Positions 34,254 to 42,669 of a stretch of 64,000 nt of DNA are shown here, piece after piece. The position numbers were made by a program, and so were the translations under genes. The notes beneath the pieces were generated by a model. That model was not told the DNA's origin, searched no databases, and was given only the letters and a program-made list of their open reading frames with translations. The stretch's first letter is position 1; every line of letters begins with the position of its first letter. Source of the DNA: DASRHT01 sp035293765 (GTDB taxonomy: Bacteria > Chloroflexota > Ktedonobacteria > Ktedonobacterales > Ktedonobacteraceae); contig DATGMF010000020.1 in NCBI GenBank assembly GCA_035293765.1, positions 48,662-112,661 of the forward strand, written 5' to 3'.

Positions 34254-34940
34254 TTATAAAAAAGCTAGTAGTAATTGAATAATGGCCCAAAAAATGAGCG
34301 ATATAATAAGGAAATTCACGCTTCGGCTAGCCCTTGCGAATTTCACCTGAGCAATTTTCGCTTTTGTATGTACTTGAGCCAGGGTTGATGCCTTGAGATC
34401 GTTTAAAGATTGGTTCCGAAACGTATCGATAAAATCATCCTCGCCCATCTGTGCAATCTGACCAAAGTACATCAGCGTAAAACGCTTGGAACCTCGTAAA
34501 TGTGGGTTGACAACCCTGAGTGCATAGTAGAATGAGCAAACGAGAGCAAGAAACATCAAAACAGTAAATAGATCGGCCAGACGGTCCAGGATCGGAGATG
34601 TATTGCTCAGGAGACTGCTGGCTGCCCCTTTTCCCAGAACCGCAAGTGTGCCTGCTAGAAGAGCGTCAGCCGCCAGAGTCAACTGCGCTTTTGTATCGGC
34701 CCGATTAATCTGAGCTTCGATATGTTCAAACAGGAGAAATGCCGCTTTTGTAACCTCTTCTTCTTGATCATGTAGCTTTAACGCCTGTAGTGTCTGAGAT
34801 GAAACATTGTTTGGCGTATTTTGACCATTGCCTGAAACCCCTTTAGCAACGGCTTGCTGTTGGGGAACCGGGGCTGATTTTCCTGGAGAGCCGACGCGTT
34901 GATGGGGAGAAGAAGATTGTGACCCTTTTTGTTTTCCCAT
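34254..34940 (-). CDS. Pycsar-type transmembrane effector (PycTM-like)
   Basis: The 228-aa protein has a disordered Gln/Ser/Pro-rich N terminus (1-48), then helix FEHIEAQINRADTKAQLTLA with the ADTKA motif (81-85) seen in Pycsar membrane effectors, and hydrophobic segments at about 84-102, 122-143 and 208-228. In Pycsar, such proteins sense cCMP or cUMP and disrupt the inner membrane. It follows the cyclase gene by 41 bp with AAGGAG 8 nt before the ATG, so they form an operon. The family call rests on motif and partner, not on a search. Confidence 0.75.
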   Translation of the reverse strand: MGKQKGSQSSSPHQRVGSPGKSAPVPQQQAVAKGVSGNGQNTPNNVSSQTLQALKLHDQEEEVTKAAFLLFEHIEAQINRADTKAQLTLAADALLAGTLAVLGKGAASSLLSNTSPILDRLADLFTVLMFLALVCSFYYALRVVNPHLRGSKRFTLMYFGQIAQMGEDDFIDTFRNQSLNDLKASTLAQVHTKAKIAQVKFARASRSVNFLIISLIFWAIIQLLLAFL

Positions 34941-34981
34941 AGATTTTACTCCTTAATGATTACAGCAGCGGAGGCATCATG

Positions 34982-35683
34982 TTACTTGATTGGTAAGTAC
35001 CGGCTTGAACCATAAATTATCCTGTTACCTCGCTCAGTCCAATTCTCCTTATTCCACATCAGTTTTTTTCCTTCAAATTTTACAATGTCATCCATTGCTC
35101 GGAACACAGCCCTTGTGATATAGATAGAATGTTCACCATTGCGGCTACATAGCTTTGCAGCATGGTTGGCGGCTCGACCAACCCAGACCAGATCGGTAAC
35201 GCTTTTGACCCCAATGCGGGCTACTAGGAGATCACTGGTATCTATTCCTACGACGTGCTTGAGCTTATACTTCTTATTCGGATACTGTTTCTTGAGCAGT
35301 GGATTGATAATCTCATGGACGGCAAAGTTTATTTTCAGCGCGCATCGAACCGCCACAGTCTCTTTTGTATCACCTAGAAAAACAGCCATCACTCGATCTC
35401 CATCGTAGGCTGTAATGCTTCTCTTTCCCTTTTCATCGTTAATAATTCTGGCTGCGAGGCGTAGATACGCTTTATAAATCTCGGCTGCAAAAGATCGCTC
35501 ATGGCGATCTACCAGCACTGTAGAATCTGCCATATCGGCATACAGCACGGCAGCTTTGAGTTCCGCTGCATCATTTTCGAGCGACAAATCTTTAGGATTT
35601 GGGATAACTTTTCTCCCTGTTATTTTCCAGGAAGTTTGCAAAATCTTTTTTACTTCTTCTTCTAAATCAGCTTTAAACGCCAT
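34982..35683 (-). CDS. Class III nucleotide cyclase, Pycsar PycC-like
   Basis: A single cyclase domain fills the 233 residues. Metal-binding aspartates are D50 (AAVLYADMADST) and D96 (AYDGDRVMAVF), and the VWVGRAANHAAKLCS segment supplies N173, with K177 where adenylate cyclases have Arg. There is no receptor, HAMP or membrane part. Free-standing cyclases of this size next to a small membrane protein are the signature of Pycsar, where the enzyme makes cCMP or cUMP upon phage infection; which pyrimidine cannot be read here. An ordinary cAMP enzyme is the main alternative. Confidence 0.78.
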   Translation of the reverse strand: MAFKADLEEEVKKILQTSWKITGRKVIPNPKDLSLENDAAELKAAVLYADMADSTVLVDRHERSFAAEIYKAYLRLAARIINDEKGKRSITAYDGDRVMAVFLGDTKETVAVRCALKINFAVHEIINPLLKKQYPNKKYKLKHVVGIDTSDLLVARIGVKSVTDLVWVGRAANHAAKLCSRNGEHSIYITRAVFRAMDDIVKFEGKKLMWNKENWTERGNRIIYGSSRYLPIK

Positions 35684-35738
35684 CTGTCACTTCTCCGCTT
35701 TCTTCCTCTCTCAACGTGAGATAGAGTAATTTGTATGG

Positions 35739-35767
35739 AGTATAGAGTATTATCTTAGATACTACAA
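35739..35767 (-). promoter_or_regulatory. Promoter of the cyclase-effector operon
   Basis: Reading leftward: TTGTAG (35767-35762), a 17-bp spacer and TATACT (35744-35739), about 55 bp before the cyclase start. Confidence 0.55.
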
Positions 35768-35831
35768 TAGCATTTTTCTCCTGTATTTCTTATCTTTTTA
35801 TGGTTGATGCCATCTGTCAGGCAGAGCCGCC

Positions 35832-36812
35832 CTAAACCAGCACAATCACAAACAGATAAGCAATATACGCTGCCACGAGGAGAGCGCCTATTCCTCGCGT
35901 AATTTTGCCGTACCATATGAACATGAGCAACATAAGATGCATACCAATCATGATGGGCAATGCGGTTAATGCTATATGGGAATCTACAGGAATGGCGTGG
36001 ATGGCGGCGGCAAGGCCCAGGGTGACGAGCAGATTGTAGGCGAAGGAGCCAAGAATGCCACCGATAAGGATGTCGGCACGCTTTTTGCGCGCCGCGCTCA
36101 CGCCCAGCGCAATCATCTCAGCTCCGGTTCCCAGCGAGACGATGGTTGCGCCGACGGCTCCCTGGCTCAGCCCGACGCTCTGGGCGAGCCGCAGCGCGCC
36201 CCCCACTATGGCCGGACCTCCCACTCCCATAGCTACCAGACCTCCCAGCGTCAACAGCACTGGCTTCCAATGGAAGCCGGAACTACTACGCCTCTCCTGC
36301 TCGTCATCATCATCATCATCGTCATCGTCGTCGTCATCGGCTTCTGCCAGGCGCTTCATAGCCTCTTGATCGGTCCGAGACAAGAAGACGGTGTAGCCCA
36401 CAAATACCAGCAGAAGGAGTATGCCCTCCAGTTGCGTGACGATGCCGGTGAAGAGGAGAGCCACCGGAAAGACAGATACTAACGTTGCTATAAGGGCCTG
36501 TCGTCTCACGTTCCGCCCAATAACTAATGGAAAGATGAGAGCAGAAAGCCCTAACGCTACCGTGATAATAGTGACGTTGGTCCCGATGACATTGCCGAGG
36601 GCCAGAGCGGGAGCGCCACGCCACGAGGCGACGGCTGCCGTCAGCATTTCCTCCGGCTCCAGCCCGACCAGCAGCACTCCAATGACAACGGCGCTCACCC
36701 CAAGATCGCGCGCCAGATCGGCGGCTCCATCAAGAAACCAGTCGGCTCCAACGATGAGGAGAGTAGCCCCGATAAAGAGTAGGAGCAGCGCGAGAAAAAG
36801 TGCGAGCATCAT
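35832..36812 (-). CDS. Sodium/calcium exchanger-family membrane protein with poly-Asp loop
   Basis: The 326-aa CaCA-family protein has two inverted halves of about five helices. The first alpha repeat reads LLVGLEPEEMLTA with GNVIGTNV, the second VSLGTGAEMI with GGILGSFAYN; both keep the central acidic residue. The cytoplasmic loop between halves holds 12 consecutive Asp (encoded by GAT/GAC runs), then basic residues. Calcium or another cation is likely exchanged for Na+ or H+. The repeat motifs differ enough from YrbG that ion specificity is open. Confidence 0.8.
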   Translation of the reverse strand: MMLALFLALLLLFIGATLLIVGADWFLDGAADLARDLGVSAVVIGVLLVGLEPEEMLTAAVASWRGAPALALGNVIGTNVTIITVALGLSALIFPLVIGRNVRRQALIATLVSVFPVALLFTGIVTQLEGILLLLVFVGYTVFLSRTDQEAMKRLAEADDDDDDDDDDDDEQERRSSSGFHWKPVLLTLGGLVAMGVGGPAIVGGALRLAQSVGLSQGAVGATIVSLGTGAEMIALGVSAARKKRADILIGGILGSFAYNLLVTLGLAAAIHAIPVDSHIALTALPIMIGMHLMLLMFIWYGKITRGIGALLVAAYIAYLFVIVLV

Positions 36813-36906
36813 CGGTCCTTTCCCTGGTAAGCAAAATCAGCAAAATGTGAAGTAGTTCACTGTTTTTTTGGCACAATGGCAAACGGCAGCCCTGGTACCA
36901 ACCTCA

Positions 36907-36922
36907 ATACACGATAGTGTAT
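36907..36922. promoter_or_regulatory. Short palindrome upstream of the amidohydrolase
   Basis: ATACAC-GATA-GTGTAT is a perfect 6-bp inverted repeat 66 bp before the start codon; a possible operator. Confidence 0.3.
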
Positions 36923-36987
36923 AGTAGATCCAGGGTTGTTGTTGCTATTTTTCTGTTCATCGCTCGTGATTCTGAAAGGTATACATT

Positions 36988-38277
36988 ATGCCTTACGATC
37001 TTATCATTCAACACGCGCAACTGCATCGCCGTCAGGGGCTCGTTGATATCGGCGTGAAGGATGGGGTTTTCGCGCGTATTGGCAATGATCTCTCTACGGA
37101 AAGCGCCGCGCGGACGCTAGATGCCGCCGGTCGTCTGGTCTCACCTCCTTTTATCGATACACATGTTCACCTGGATGCCGTGCTTACCGTGGGGCAACCT
37201 CGCTATAATGCCACGGGAACGCTGCTCGAAGGCATCCAGATCTGGAGCGAGTGCAAGCCGAACCTGACGCACGAAGACGTCAAGCGGCGGGCGTTAGAGG
37301 AGATTCGCTGGGAGGTAGCTCAGGGCACGCTGTATATTCGCAGCCACGTCGATGTGTGCGATCCCAACCTCACGGCCCTGCGCGCCCTGCTGGAGGTGCG
37401 GGAGGAGGTGCGCGATATCTGCGATCTGCAACTGGTAGCTTTTCCTCAGGATGGCATTCTCTCTTTCCCCAACGGGCAGGCGTTGATGCGCAAAGCAATG
37501 GAGCTGGGCTGCGACCTCGTTGGCGGCATTCCGCATTACGAGTGGACCCGCGATATGGGCGTTGAGGATGTTCACTATGCCTTTGCCCTGGCGAAAGAGT
37601 TCAATCGCGACATCGATTGTCATTGTGACGAGACCGACGATCCCGCCTCGCGTTTCACCGAAGTCATGGCTGCCGATACGATCCAGCAGGGGTGGCAGGG
37701 GCGCGTCACCGCCAGCCATTGCACGGCGATGCACTCTTATGATAACGCCTACGCCTTCAAGCTGATCCGCTTGCTCGCACGCGCTCAGGTCAATGTCGTT
37801 GCCAATCCCTTCGATAATGTCGTTTTGCAGGGGCGCTTCGATACCTATCCCAAACGGCGCGGCGTTACCCGCGTGAAGGAGCTATTGGCAGGCGGAGTTA
37901 ACGTCGCGCTCGGTCATGATTCGATCATGGACCCCTGGTTCCCGCTGGGGAAGGGTGATATGCTGGCGGCGGCTCAGCTCGCGCTTTTCCTTTGCCACAT
38001 GAGCGGCTATGAAGAAATCAATGCTGTGCTGGACCTGATAACCGGCAATGCCGCGAAGACATTGCGCATTCAAGACAGGTATGGCATTGAGGAGGGAAAG
38101 CCAGCCGATTTTCTGGTGCTCGACGCTCCCTCCGCTTTTGAAGCCCTGCGTCTCGTCCCCGCCCGTTTGCACGTTTTCAAGGGCGGGCGTGAAGTTGCCT
38201 ATACAAGCCCCGGCAAAAGCGTTGTGCGACGGGGGAATCAGGATGGGGGGCAGGAAGTGACCTTCCGCCCCTTATGA
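36988..38277 (+). CDS. Cytosine deaminase-like amidohydrolase
   Basis: The 429-aa metal-dependent hydrolase has the amidohydrolase motif DTHVHLD (H59, H61), a histidine in DCHCDET, another in ASHCTAM, and the catalytic Asp in GHDSIMDPW, with the C-terminal beta-sandwich segment GKPADFLVLDAPS. This set matches CodA, which deaminates cytosine to uracil and ammonia in pyrimidine salvage. Related creatinine or isoguanine deaminases share it. GAAAGG lies upstream of the ATG. The next gene is convergent 7 bp away. Confidence 0.82.
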   Translation: MPYDLIIQHAQLHRRQGLVDIGVKDGVFARIGNDLSTESAARTLDAAGRLVSPPFIDTHVHLDAVLTVGQPRYNATGTLLEGIQIWSECKPNLTHEDVKRRALEEIRWEVAQGTLYIRSHVDVCDPNLTALRALLEVREEVRDICDLQLVAFPQDGILSFPNGQALMRKAMELGCDLVGGIPHYEWTRDMGVEDVHYAFALAKEFNRDIDCHCDETDDPASRFTEVMAADTIQQGWQGRVTASHCTAMHSYDNAYAFKLIRLLARAQVNVVANPFDNVVLQGRFDTYPKRRGVTRVKELLAGGVNVALGHDSIMDPWFPLGKGDMLAAAQLALFLCHMSGYEEINAVLDLITGNAAKTLRIQDRYGIEEGKPADFLVLDAPSAFEALRLVPARLHVFKGGREVAYTSPGKSVVRRGNQDGGQEVTFRPL

Positions 38278-38284
38278 GGCGCAG

Positions 38285-38983
38285 TTACAGGATATTAACT
38301 GCTCGTGCCGCCAGCAAGATGATCACTACGAGAGAGAGCAGCGACTCGATCATCATCAGAAATTTTGCCTTGCGGGTCAGCGGATAGGTGTCGGTGGGGC
38401 TGAGGGCCGTAGCTGAGGTAAAAGCGACAAAAACGTAGTCAAGAAAGTGCGGAGCCCAATCTCCTCCCTTAAAATCTGCTGTCTGCTGGGGAAACATCAG
38501 GTCTGCCGCCCGATGCCCTTTTTGATGACGTTTGCGCGGCCCCCCGCCGTCAACTTCCCAATACCAGAGGGAGAAGACCAGGATATTAGCCAGCCACAAT
38601 AGCCCGGCTGTGCGCAGCAACCCCGCCGCCTGTGTCTGAGTTCTGTCTGGTAACGTGATGATCATCAGGATAACACCACCTGCTAGCGCCAGAGTGACCA
38701 CGCCCAATAAAATAAAGGCCAGGATGCGCGTCGTCGGGTGTGGAAGGGTGCGACCCATCAGCCATGCCAGGAACAGAGGGAGCATCAGCACGATTTCGAG
38801 GATCAGGGGTAGCCAGCCCAGTCCGCGCGTGATATAGCCCGGTAATGCTGCAAAAAGCAGCCCCAGCAGCAATGACCCGATAGCAGCGGCCCACCTCGGG
38901 GCCATCGCTGCTCCGCCTGTATGATTGTTCGTCTCGGCAGCAGGGTGTGGTCGCTGCGTTTCGTTGACCTGACCCATGTACAA
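38285..38983 (-). CDS. Conserved hypothetical membrane protein, 232 aa
   Basis: Segments near 30-52, 58-78, 86-108 and 122-142 are hydrophobic, with another near 208-228. Between them lies a conserved-looking stretch WYWEVDGGGP ... DLMFPQQ ... DYVFVAFTSATALSPTDTYPL, which I recall from a widespread uncharacterised (DUF1345-like) membrane family; a channel-like pore loop is possible. Start: TTG at 38983 has AAAGGA at an ideal 6 nt, whereas the ATG two codons later is 12 nt away. Confidence 0.7.
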   Translation of the reverse strand: MYMGQVNETQRPHPAAETNNHTGGAAMAPRWAAAIGSLLLGLLFAALPGYITRGLGWLPLILEIVLMLPLFLAWLMGRTLPHPTTRILAFILLGVVTLALAGGVILMIITLPDRTQTQAAGLLRTAGLLWLANILVFSLWYWEVDGGGPRKRHQKGHRAADLMFPQQTADFKGGDWAPHFLDYVFVAFTSATALSPTDTYPLTRKAKFLMMIESLLSLVVIILLAARAVNIL

Positions 38984-39317
38984 TAAAATTCCTTTACTAC
39001 ATAAAAACCTGGCTAGATTCTATTGTAAAACGCCATTTTGTTAAGAGACAAACTCAGCAATCGGTCGCGCCAGGTTTTCCGCGCGACCCATCACCCCTGT
39101 ACAAGGCCATGTTTTTATGTTATATATCCTCTGTATCACGGCTCCGCTATCTACCGGTAATCAGCTCTTCTTTACGCGGGATAGCAGAGAAATAGCTGCC
39201 CATATCAACGTCTATTGACTGTCTCCATGTAGCGCATCTTGCAGTGCGTGCCTCTGATAATGTTCTTCGTAGGGGCCTGCTTTAGTATCCGATATTTCGT
39301 ATCCTGGAAGAACAGCT
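38984..39317. other. 334-bp intergenic region between divergent genes
   Basis: No gene is seen. A degenerate copy of the GTAGGG repeat lies at 39268-39290 (CGTAGGGGCCTGCTTTAG). It should hold promoters of the membrane protein and the acetoin operon, but I see no consensus pair. Confidence 0.45.
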
Positions 39318-40311
39318 ATGGCTCAACCTCTGGTAGGCATCATCGCTAATCCGGCTTCGGGCCGCGATATCCGCCGCCTGGTCGCGCATGGCACGGTCTT
39401 TGATAACAACGAGAAGACGGCCATCGTTCGTCGTGTGCTGTTGGGCTTGCAGGCGGTGGGAGTTACGCGCGTGGCCTATATGCCAGAGCACGATTTTGGT
39501 ATTTTACCGCGCGCGCTGGATGGTCTTAGCGGCCTCACAGCGGAACCGCTGGATATGCCGGCGCTGGGTACAAGCATCGATTCTACCCGCGCCGCCCAAC
39601 TGCTCGTCGATGAGGGGGCGGGCTGCATTATCACACTTGGCGGCGATGGCACCAACCGCGCCGTTGCCAAAGGGTGTCGCACTGTTCCCCTTCTTCCCAT
39701 CTCGACAGGCACCAATAACGTCTTTCCCAGCTTCCTTGAAGGCACCATCGCCGGCATGGCAGCAGGGTTGGTGGCGAAGGGCTGCATCGACGCGGATGCT
39801 ATGCGGCGTTTCCCCTGGTTAGAGGTGCTGGTCGATGCTAAAACGCGGGAACATGCGCTGGTAGATGTCGTTATTTCGTCGCAGCCCTTCGTTGGAGCGC
39901 GTGCCATCTGGGATCTCTCAGCCGTGCGCGAGGTCATGCTCTCGCGCGTCGCACCGGCGACCATCGGCCTCTCCGCGCTGGGGGGGGGCACTGCTGGATC
40001 ATATGCCTGAAGCAGACAACTTGCCCGGCATGCATATTTCGTTAGGGCAGGGGGGGAAGCAGGTGCTGGCCGCGCTTGCTCCGGGACTGGTCTCCTGGGT
40101 GGAAGTCACGGCCTACCGGCGCTTAGCCATTGATGACGGAGCGCAATTCCAGCCGGGGATAGGCACCATTGCCCTGGACGGCGAGCGGGAAATTGAACTT
40201 ACAACCACCTCGGTTGTCGAAGTTCGCTTGCGTTCCGAGGGGCCTTTTGTCGTCGATGTCAACGCGGCTCTGGCAGCGGCGGCGCGCGCCGGCTATTTGC
40301 ATCGTTCATAA
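39318..40311 (+). pseudogene. acoX: AcoX, NAD-kinase-like acetoin catabolism protein, frameshifted
   Basis: The first frame (39318-40010) is a clear AcoX: GIIANPASGRDIRR, then GGDGTNR of the NAD-kinase fold and ISTGTNNVFPSF. It breaks at a run of nine G (39980-39988). The rest of the protein continues in the +1 frame to 40311 (LLDHMPEADNLPGM ... ARAGYLHRS). With eight G the gene would encode an intact 330-aa protein. This could be a real mutation, slippage-based phase variation, or a sequencing error in a homopolymer. AcoX is a non-catalytic accessory of acetoin operons. Confidence 0.8.
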
Positions 40312-40328
40312 CATGGTTCGTAGGGACC

Positions 40329-40357
40329 CGATAAATCGCGTAGGACGCGATTTATCG
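40329..40357. repeat. 12-bp hairpin, GTAGGGACCCG family
   Basis: CGATAAATCGCG (40329-40340) pairs perfectly with CGCGATTTATCG (40346-40357), preceded by GTAGGGACC. It lies between acoX and acoA and may tune the operon's message. Confidence 0.7.
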
Positions 40358-40396
40358 CATTACTATGCTGACGTAATAGAAAGGCAGCTTGCAACA

Positions 40397-41395
40397 ATGA
40401 CAACCAGACAAAATGGGGGCGGCGCTCAAACGCTTGACCGGGCCCTATTGCTGTATATGTACGAACAGATGGTGACGATTCGCCAGTTTGAGGAACGGGC
40501 CGGGCGCGAGTTCGCCGCCGGAAAAGTGCCGGGCTTTGTGCATCTTTACGCTGGCGAAGAAGCGGTCGCGGTCGGCGTCTGCGCTAGCCTGACCGATGAC
40601 GACTTTATCACCAGTCATCATCGCGGCCACGGCCATTGCATTGCCAAAGGTGTGGACGTGCGCGCAATGGTGGCGGAACTGTTGGGGCGAGAAGCCGGAG
40701 CGTGCCGGGGCAAGGGCGGCTCCATGCATATCGCGGATGTCCATAAAGGCATGCTTGGCGCGAACGGCATCGTGGGCGGCGGTTTCCCACTTGCCACAGG
40801 CGCGGGACTGACGGCCAGGTATAATAAGCGCGGCCAGGTTGCCGTCTGCTTCTTCGGCGATGGAGCGGCCAACCAGGGAACATTCCATGAGAGCCTTAAC
40901 CTGGCGTCAATCTGGAAATTGCCGGTTATTTATGTGGCCGAGAACAACGGCTATGCCGAATCGACTCCCGTGACCTACCACATGAGCTGTCGCGATATCT
41001 CAGAGCGTGCTGCGGGCTACGGCATGCCAGGAGTAACCGTTGATGGGCTGGACGTCTTTGCTGTTTACGAAGCGGCTCATGAAGCTGTGGCACGCGCACG
41101 AAGAGGCGAAGGACCGAGCCTGATCGAGTGCAAAACCTATCGCTACTTTGGTCACTTCGAGGGCGATACAGTGACATACCGCACCAAAGAAGAGCTGGCT
41201 TCGTATCGCGACCGTGACCCCATCAAGGCCATGCGCCGCACATTAGAGCAGCGCGGCATTGCCAGCGGCGCCGAGCTTGATGCTATCGACAAAGAGGTCG
41301 CGCAACGCATCGATGACGCCTGGACGTATGCCGAAGCGGCTCCACTGCCTGCACCGGAAGATGCCCTGACCGATGTTTACGTCAGCTACCCATAA
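40397..41395 (+). CDS. acoA: Acetoin dehydrogenase E1 alpha subunit
   Basis: The 332-aa thiamine-diphosphate enzyme subunit has FEERAGREFAAGKVPGFVHL, RGHGHCIAKG, and the TPP motif GDGAANQGTFHESLNLA...AENNGYA. With AcoB it cleaves acetoin, yielding acetaldehyde and passing the acetyl group to AcoC lipoate. The open frame runs further upstream into the acoX tail; I start at the ATG at 40397, where the family N terminus begins. Its ribosome site (AAAGG) is rather distant. Pyruvate dehydrogenase E1 is the alternative; acoX and the hydrolase-type E2 argue for acetoin. Confidence 0.85.
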   Translation: MTTRQNGGGAQTLDRALLLYMYEQMVTIRQFEERAGREFAAGKVPGFVHLYAGEEAVAVGVCASLTDDDFITSHHRGHGHCIAKGVDVRAMVAELLGREAGACRGKGGSMHIADVHKGMLGANGIVGGGFPLATGAGLTARYNKRGQVAVCFFGDGAANQGTFHESLNLASIWKLPVIYVAENNGYAESTPVTYHMSCRDISERAAGYGMPGVTVDGLDVFAVYEAAHEAVARARRGEGPSLIECKTYRYFGHFEGDTVTYRTKEELASYRDRDPIKAMRRTLEQRGIASGAELDAIDKEVAQRIDDAWTYAEAAPLPAPEDALTDVYVSYP

Positions 41396-41449
41396 TACCT
41401 GTTTTATGATGGTTCGCTCTTACGACTATGCAATAGAAAGGTGAAAGCT

Positions 41450-42472
41450 ATGGCAGTTGCAATTCGCCAATTGACATACGCCCAGGCGATCAACGAGGCG
41501 CTGAAGCTGGAGATGCGCCGCGACCCGCGAGTTATTTTGATGGGCGAGGATGTTGCCGGCGGCGCTGGCATTACGAACTTCGAGCAGGAAGATGCCTGGG
41601 GTGGCGTGCTGGGTGTGACCAAAGGGCTGGTGCAGGAATTTGGTCGCGAGCGCGTCCTGGATACGCCAATCACCGAAGCGGGCTTCGTCGGGGCGGCGGT
41701 AGGAGCTGCCGCCACGGGCCTGCGTCCGGTGGTCGAGCTGATGTTTGTGGACTTCTTCGGCGTCTGCTGGGATATGATCTTCGACCAGGGAGCCAAGTTG
41801 CGCTATATGTTCGGCGGCAAGGCCAGTTGCCCCCTGGTCATTCGCACCATGATCGGCGCCGGCATGGGCGCGGCAGGCCAGCATTCAGGCTGCCACTATT
41901 CGGTATTTACGCATATGCCCGGCATTAAAACGGTAGTGCCTTCCACTCCTGCTGATGCCAAAGGTCTGCTTACTGCGGCTATGCGTGACGATGATCTTGT
42001 AGTGGTTTTTGAGAATAAGATGCTCTACAACGTGAGCGGAGCGGTGCCGGAAGGCGAGTATCTCATCCCGCTGGGCAAGGCCGACATCAAGCGCGAGGGC
42101 AGCGACGTAACCATCATAGCAATCTCGCGCATGGTTCACCAGGCGCTTGAGGCCGCTGAGGCGCTGGCCGCAGATGGCATCTCAGCAGAGATTATCGATC
42201 CGCGCACGCTCTCGCCTCTGGATGAAGAGACGATCTTGCAGTCCGTCGCCAAAACGCACCGATTGATCATCGTTGACGAGGATAACCCGCGTTGCAGCGC
42301 CGCTACCGATATCGCAGCCCTGGTGGCTGATAAGGGCTTTACGGACCTGGATGCACCGATCAAACTGGTGACGGCTCCCCACACGCCCGTACCATTCAGC
42401 CCGCCACTGGAACAGTTCTACATCCCCGGCCCTGAACGCATTATTGCGACAATTCAGGAAATTATGGGATAA
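41450..42472 (+). CDS. acoB: Acetoin dehydrogenase E1 beta subunit
   Basis: This 340-aa transketolase-like partner has LTYAQAINEALKLEMRRDP, MGEDVAGG, DTPITEAGFVGAAVGAA, and a C-terminal swivel domain (EIIDPRTLSPLDEETI, IVDEDNPRCS). It completes the E1 heterotetramer with acoA 54 bp upstream. GAAAGG lies 8-9 nt before the ATG at 41450; a GTG three codons earlier also opens the frame. Confidence 0.88.
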   Translation: MAVAIRQLTYAQAINEALKLEMRRDPRVILMGEDVAGGAGITNFEQEDAWGGVLGVTKGLVQEFGRERVLDTPITEAGFVGAAVGAAATGLRPVVELMFVDFFGVCWDMIFDQGAKLRYMFGGKASCPLVIRTMIGAGMGAAGQHSGCHYSVFTHMPGIKTVVPSTPADAKGLLTAAMRDDDLVVVFENKMLYNVSGAVPEGEYLIPLGKADIKREGSDVTIIAISRMVHQALEAAEALAADGISAEIIDPRTLSPLDEETILQSVAKTHRLIIVDEDNPRCSAATDIAALVADKGFTDLDAPIKLVTAPHTPVPFSPPLEQFYIPGPERIIATIQEIMG

Positions 42473-42500
42473 TCATGCATAGTATTTCTTGACAACATCT

Positions 42501-42556
42501 GTAGGGGCAGGGTAGGCGATAAATCGCGCAGGTCGCGCTGAAGCGGGACCCTACCG
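42501..42556. repeat. Palindromic repeat copy in acoB-amidase gap
   Basis: The block begins GTAGGGGCAGGGTAGG, contains GCGATAAATCGCG and GCGCTGAAGCGGG, and closes with ACCCTACC, so its ends pair. It is a longer relative of the copies at 44255 and 44615. Confidence 0.6.
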
Positions 42557-42669
42557 GTTGCCCTGTTCGCTGACCTGTTGGGTTGTCCTGCCCCTGGCAC
42601 ATCGGTGGGACGATAGGAACAGCGTAGGCGCAAGGCCAGATTGTCCAGTTCAGCAAGGAGGAACCTGTT

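Noticed and set aside
36055..36369. Poly-Ser frame opposite the exchanger
   Set aside because: The serine run is the antisense of the GAT/GAC Asp repeat.
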